17,267 bases of DNA, taken from NCBI GenBank assembly GCA_002307315.1, contig DBTZ01000015.1:37113-54379 (forward strand), read 5' to 3'. Source of the stretch: Alphaproteobacteria bacterium UBA1303. Its GTDB lineage: Bacteria > Pseudomonadota > Alphaproteobacteria > Micropepsales > Micropepsaceae. The notes under the pieces were generated by a model, which was not told the DNA's origin, did no database searches, and was given only the letters and a program-made list of their open reading frames with translations. The translations under genes and the position numbers were made by a program. Positions 14,558 through 17,267 of this stretch are shown in pieces (the stretch's first letter is position 1; every line of letters begins with the position of its first letter).

Positions 14558-14812
14558 AATTCACGCTTTCACGGCGGATTTTGCGAGTCAAGCAAGGGCC
14601 AGGACTCCGACGCGTTCCGACGTCGATAAGCTGTGTATGCCCACCTTCCGCAAAAAACGACGGCACCTGAATTGGCGAGAAACCGAGCAAATTCACCCGT
14701 AATATAATTTCTCGGTGCCCCGCATCAGGCAACATGCCGCGTTGTGCGGCGGCGCACATTTTTGCAGTATGCTCAAACAATAATCACAATCGCCTTCAGG
14801 GGGGGGGGACAC
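14558..14812. promoter_or_regulatory. divergent intergenic region between deoC and amtB, with sigma54-like candidates
   Basis: The region has no convincing gene and must hold promoters for the salvage operon (minus) and for amtB (plus). On the plus strand two imperfect sigma54-like sites occur. CGGCACC-N4-TTGGC at 14661-14676 has the right spacing but GG where GC is expected at -12. CGGCGCA-N5-TTGCA at 14750-14766 has the right elements but one extra spacer base. NtrC-dependent sigma54 control is common for amtB/PII genes, so one may be real, but neither is canonical. On the minus strand TTGACT at 14591-14586 has no good -10 partner. Confidence 0.3.
14799..14808 (+). repeat. ten-G homopolymer at the amtB ribosome binding site
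   Basis: A run of ten consecutive G lies four bases before the amtB ATG (14813). It is the only purine-rich stretch available as Shine-Dalgarno. Homopolymeric G runs of this length are prone to slippage, and also to sequencing error. Confidence 0.8.
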
Positions 14813-16027
14813 ATGCTGAACGCTGCCGATACCGCGTGGATGCTGACTGCCAGCGTCCTGGTGTTGATGATGACCATGCCGGCGCTGGGCTTTTTCTACG
14901 CCGGTCTGGTTCAAGCCAAGAACATTCTTTCGGTGCTGTTCCAGTGCGTCGCCATCGCCGTACTGGTTTCTCTTTTGTGGTTCGTTTTCGTCTACAGCGA
15001 GACATTCTCGGGCAGCGGCGCGTATATCGGCGATCTGTCCAACCTGTTCCTGACCGATGTTGCGCGCGATGCGGTGCATCCCGGCACCCGCATCCCCGAA
15101 AGCGTTTTCGTGATGTACCAGATGACCTTCGCGATCATCACCCCGGCACTGATCGTCGGCGCTTATGCCGAAAGGATGCGCTTTTCCGCGGTTTTGCTGC
15201 TGTCCGGCCTGTGGCTGGTGGCGGTATATGCCCCGGCGGCGCATTGGATCTGGGGCGGCGGGTTTCTGCAAGCCGCAGGCGCGCTCGACTTCGCCGGCGG
15301 CATCGTGGTGCATCTGACCGCCGGCATTTCGGCCCTGGTGATCGCGCGGGTTCTCGGCCCGCGCCGGGAATTCCCTCATGCGATCAACCCGCCCCACGCC
15401 CCCTGGATGGTGATGGTGGGGGCGTCGTTACTGTGGGTCGGCTGGTTCGGCTTCAACGCCGGCAGCGCATTGGCCTCGGGTGCGGACGCCGGCATGACCA
15501 TGCTGTCCACCCACCTGGCCGCGGCAGCGGCAACCGCCACCTGGGTCGCCATCGAATGGACCAAATACGGCAAGCCCAGCCTGGTCGGTGCGGTCACCGG
15601 CGCCGTCGCCGGGCTGGCCACCGTTACCCCGGCCTCTGGGTTTGTCGGCCCGATCGGCGCCGTCGTGCTGGGCATTGCCGGCGGTGCGGTCTGTTACGTC
15701 GCGGTGCTCGTGGTCAAACGCGGGTTCAAGGTGGACGATGCCCTCGACGTTTTGGGCGTTCACGGCGTCGGCGGGGCGCTCGGCAGCCTCATTCTGCCGT
15801 TCGTCGCCATTCTCCCCGGCGGCGCGGTAATGGCACGCCCGATTTTTGTGCAATTCCTCATTCAGGGCAAAGCCGTACTGATCGTAGGCCTATGGTCGGC
15901 GGTGGTCTGTTTCGTCATCGTCAAGCTGGTATCGTGGCTCTGCGACTTGCGCGCGACAGCGGATGCCGAAATTCAAGGACTGGACTTTTCGTACCACGGA
16001 GAAAGCGGCTATCATGCCGAGTCATAA
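14813..16027 (+). CDS. amtB: ammonium transporter of the Amt/MEP/Rh family
   Basis: This is a trimeric inner-membrane ammonium channel of 404 residues with eleven predicted helices. Pore features are visible: the twin histidines His167 (in AGGIVVHLTAG) and His317 (in DVLGVHGVGG), the Trp145 vestibule residue in HWIWGGG, and phenylalanines Phe106 and Phe214 at gate-like positions. FYAGLVQAKNILS matches the family signature. The N-terminus begins directly at the first helix, without the cleaved signal peptide of E. coli AmtB. The C-terminal tail ending IQGLDFSYHGESGYHAES is the cytoplasmic part that contacts PII in relatives. The chosen ATG follows a G-run ribosome site. A PII gene begins 27 bases downstream, supporting a shared transcript and PII gating. 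Confidence 0.95.
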   Translation: MLNAADTAWMLTASVLVLMMTMPALGFFYAGLVQAKNILSVLFQCVAIAVLVSLLWFVFVYSETFSGSGAYIGDLSNLFLTDVARDAVHPGTRIPESVFVMYQMTFAIITPALIVGAYAERMRFSAVLLLSGLWLVAVYAPAAHWIWGGGFLQAAGALDFAGGIVVHLTAGISALVIARVLGPRREFPHAINPPHAPWMVMVGASLLWVGWFGFNAGSALASGADAGMTMLSTHLAAAAATATWVAIEWTKYGKPSLVGAVTGAVAGLATVTPASGFVGPIGAVVLGIAGGAVCYVAVLVVKRGFKVDDALDVLGVHGVGGALGSLILPFVAILPGGAVMARPIFVQFLIQGKAVLIVGLWSAVVCFVIVKLVSWLCDLRATADAEIQGLDFSYHGESGYHAES

Positions 16028-16054
16028 ACGGAATAAACCTCAAGGGAGTACGTC

Positions 16055-16393
16055 ATGAAGCTCGTCATCGCCGTCATTCAAACTCATCGGCTCGATTCCG
16101 TGCGCGAAGCGCTGACCTCCATCGGCATCGGCGGCATGACGGTCACCGAAGCACGCGGCTACGGCCGCCAAAAGGGCCAGAAGGAAATCTATCGCGGCGC
16201 CGAATACACCATTTCGTTCATTCCCAAGCTGCGGATCGAAATCGCCGTACCCGACGAACGCGCCGACGATGCGGTCGCCGCGATCCGCCAGGGCGCACTC
16301 ACCGGCAAGATCGGCGACGGCAAGATCTTCGTCACCGAACTGACCGGAGCGATGCGGGTACGTACCGGCGAAACCGGGAACGACGCGCTTTAA
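16055..16393 (+). CDS. glnK: nitrogen regulatory protein PII (GlnK-like)
   Basis: This 112-residue trimeric signal protein senses 2-oxoglutarate and ATP/ADP and controls AmtB, and often NtrB or GlnE. The T-loop has the uridylylation site Tyr51 in YRGAEY. Conserved ligand residues are Thr29, Gly37, Gln39, Lys58 (in IPKLRIE), Gly87-Lys90 (GDGK) and the RVRTGETG segment with Arg101 and Arg103. The ATG at 16055 has a clear AAGGGAG. The N-terminal strand is unusual: IQTHRLDSVREAL, where most PII proteins have IKPFKLDxVREAL. The gene follows amtB, whereas glnK usually precedes it. Calling it GlnK over GlnB rests on the amtB linkage. A strong terminator ends the unit. Confidence 0.94.
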   Translation: MKLVIAVIQTHRLDSVREALTSIGIGGMTVTEARGYGRQKGQKEIYRGAEYTISFIPKLRIEIAVPDERADDAVAAIRQGALTGKIGDGKIFVTELTGAMRVRTGETGNDAL

Positions 16394-16434
16394 CTTAACG
16401 TCCGGCTGGCGCACGAAGCCGCGACGACGCGCTT

Positions 16435-16482
16435 GAGCGACGTACCCTTCCGGACGGAACGGGTACGTCGCTCTATTTTTTT
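16435..16482 (+). terminator. strong Rho-independent terminator after amtB-glnK
   Basis: A perfect 13-base stem (16435-16447 with 16461-16473) is extended by an inner TTCCG/CGGAA pairing at 16448-16452 and 16455-16459. A T-rich tract (TATTTTTTT, 16474-16482) follows. It lies 41 bases after the glnK stop. Confidence 0.93.
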
Positions 16483-16626
16483 AATTTGTCGTGACGCTGC
16501 AGTTGTTGCGATTGATTGGCATTTACGAATAAGTAACTTTTGGTTGATTCGCCGTATTATATACAACTAATTTACCTAGCGCCTTTAGTATGGACCGCTC
16601 CAACGCAAAAGGACGGAAAAGCGGCC
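16483..16626 (+). promoter_or_regulatory. AT-rich upstream region of the chemoreceptor gene
   Basis: These 144 AT-rich bases probably contain the promoter of the receptor gene. TATTATATA at 16553-16561 could hold a -10 box, but no -35 at the right distance stands out. GCCG followed by TATT is only a partial match to a sigma28 -10. AAGGACGG at 16609-16616 could be a distant ribosome site. Confidence 0.35.
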
Positions 16627-17267
16627 ATGAAATTGACCTTTGGATTGCACACCGTCTCGGCTAAGTCGATCGCGCTGATCGTAGGTTTGCTTTTCGTCAG
16701 CATCGTCGTGTGTACGGTCTTCATTCTCAACCATTTCCGGCCGATCCTGGGCGACCAGCGGCTCGAACAGAATTTGGCCGCCGCCAACCTGATCCTCAAC
16801 CCGGGCAAAGACATCTTTTCCATCCGCAACGGCGCGCTGTATTGCGGCGACCGCAAGCTCAACGGCGATTTTACCGGCGTCGATGCGGTGGTCTCCGCCT
16901 TCGGCGGTGTTTCGACTCTGTTCCAGGGCGAAGTGCGCATCTCCACCACCGTCAAGAAGGCCGACGGCACACGCGCGCTCGGCACCAGGATCGCCCCCGA
17001 CGTGGCGAAGATCGTACTCGGCGACGGCAAAGTCTTCATCGGCGATGCGATGGTGATCGGCCGTCCGTTCATCGCCACCTATACGCCGCTGAAAGACAAG
17101 TCGGGCAAGCCGATCGGCGTCTTCGCCGTCGCGTTCGAGAAGAGCGTGTTCAACAAGACGTTCGAGGACACGGCGATGATGGCCGGGCTGGCGGGGATCG
17201 TGCTGGCGCTGGTCGGCGCCGTGACCGGCGGCTGGATCTTCCGGCGTCTGTTTGCGCCGTTCAAGCC
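16627..17267 (+). CDS. Cache-domain chemoreceptor or membrane sensor, N-terminal part (3' truncated)
   Basis: 213 codons are visible and the frame runs off the window. A short basic N-terminus is followed by a first membrane helix (about residues 14-35, SIALIVGLLFVSIVVCTVFI). A periplasmic domain of ~150 residues comes next, then a second helix (MMAGLAGIVLALVGAVTGGWIF) and the start of a cytoplasmic region (RRLFAPFK) where a HAMP domain would begin. The periplasmic part has the single-Cache look: IFSIRNGALYCGDRKLNG, a GEVRISTTVKKADGTRALGTR strand pair, then FIATYTPLKDKSGKPIGVFAV. This layout is common in methyl-accepting chemotaxis proteins, but a histidine kinase or diguanylate cyclase output is equally possible because the C-terminus is missing. 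The ATG at 16627 is chosen from the hydrophobic start; its ribosome site is weak. Confidence 0.8.
   Translation, partial: MKLTFGLHTVSAKSIALIVGLLFVSIVVCTVFILNHFRPILGDQRLEQNLAAANLILNPGKDIFSIRNGALYCGDRKLNGDFTGVDAVVSAFGGVSTLFQGEVRISTTVKKADGTRALGTRIAPDVAKIVLGDGKVFIGDAMVIGRPFIATYTPLKDKSGKPIGVFAVAFEKSVFNKTFEDTAMMAGLAGIVLALVGAVTGGWIFRRLFAPFK

Noticed and set aside
14734..16398. A 554-codon plus-strand frame across amtB and glnK
   Set aside because: It is the shifted frame of two clear genes and yields an Arg-rich product without family features.
16530..16565. A possible sigma28 promoter before the chemoreceptor
   Set aside because: GCCG is present, but the following bases and the distance to a TAA-like -35 do not fit the consensus.
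16590..16664. A 24-codon frame starting at ATG 16590 and overlapping the receptor start
   Set aside because: It has no ribosome binding site and no recognisable content, and it overlaps a better supported gene. It could be a coupling leader but nothing shows that.

Overview
The window is a high-GC chromosomal segment from a Gram-negative bacterium. It is most likely an alphaproteobacterium of Rhodospirillales type. That placement is an inference from protein style only: the ParE sequence, the PleC/DivJ-like kinase cores (H-box around SHELRTPLNAILGF), and an AmtB-PII pair near glnA. No rRNA, tRNA or CRISPR was seen.

Layout from left to right: the 3' end of glnA (glutamine synthetase) with its terminator; on the minus strand, two tandem paralogous six-helix membrane histidine kinases with no response regulator beside them; on the plus strand, parE (topoisomerase IV subunit B). 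Then comes a long minus-strand nucleoside-salvage operon, read right to left: deoC, a BMP-family binding protein, a double-domain ABC ATPase, two permeases, cdd, and finally deoA. The right end holds amtB and a PII gene (glnK-like) with a strong terminator, and the start of a Cache-type chemoreceptor cut by the window edge.

The salvage operon forms one coherent pathway. The ABC system imports nucleosides, Cdd deaminates (deoxy)cytidine, DeoA releases deoxyribose-1-phosphate, and DeoC cleaves deoxyribose-5-phosphate. The phosphopentomutase that links the last two steps is not in the window. Genes from deoC to cdd are tightly packed with 0-17 base overlaps or contacts, except a 7-base gap before the ATPase gene.

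The most unusual region is 7177-8668. A small, AT-richer, plus-strand island sits between cdd and deoA, against the direction of the operon. It carries an unrecognised gene with a phage-tail-like look and a TumE/TumA-type toxin-antitoxin pair. It is bracketed by two 83-base direct repeats that are copies of the last 27 codons of cdd. Three of the four differences between the copies are synonymous. This looks like site-specific integration into the 3' end of cdd, with the gene end restored by the incoming DNA and most of the element later lost. The island separates deoA from the rest of its operon, and deoA has a hairpin over its ribosome binding site.

Other points of note are a run of ten G forming the ribosome binding region of amtB, and a 40-base tail-to-tail coding overlap of parE and deoA.
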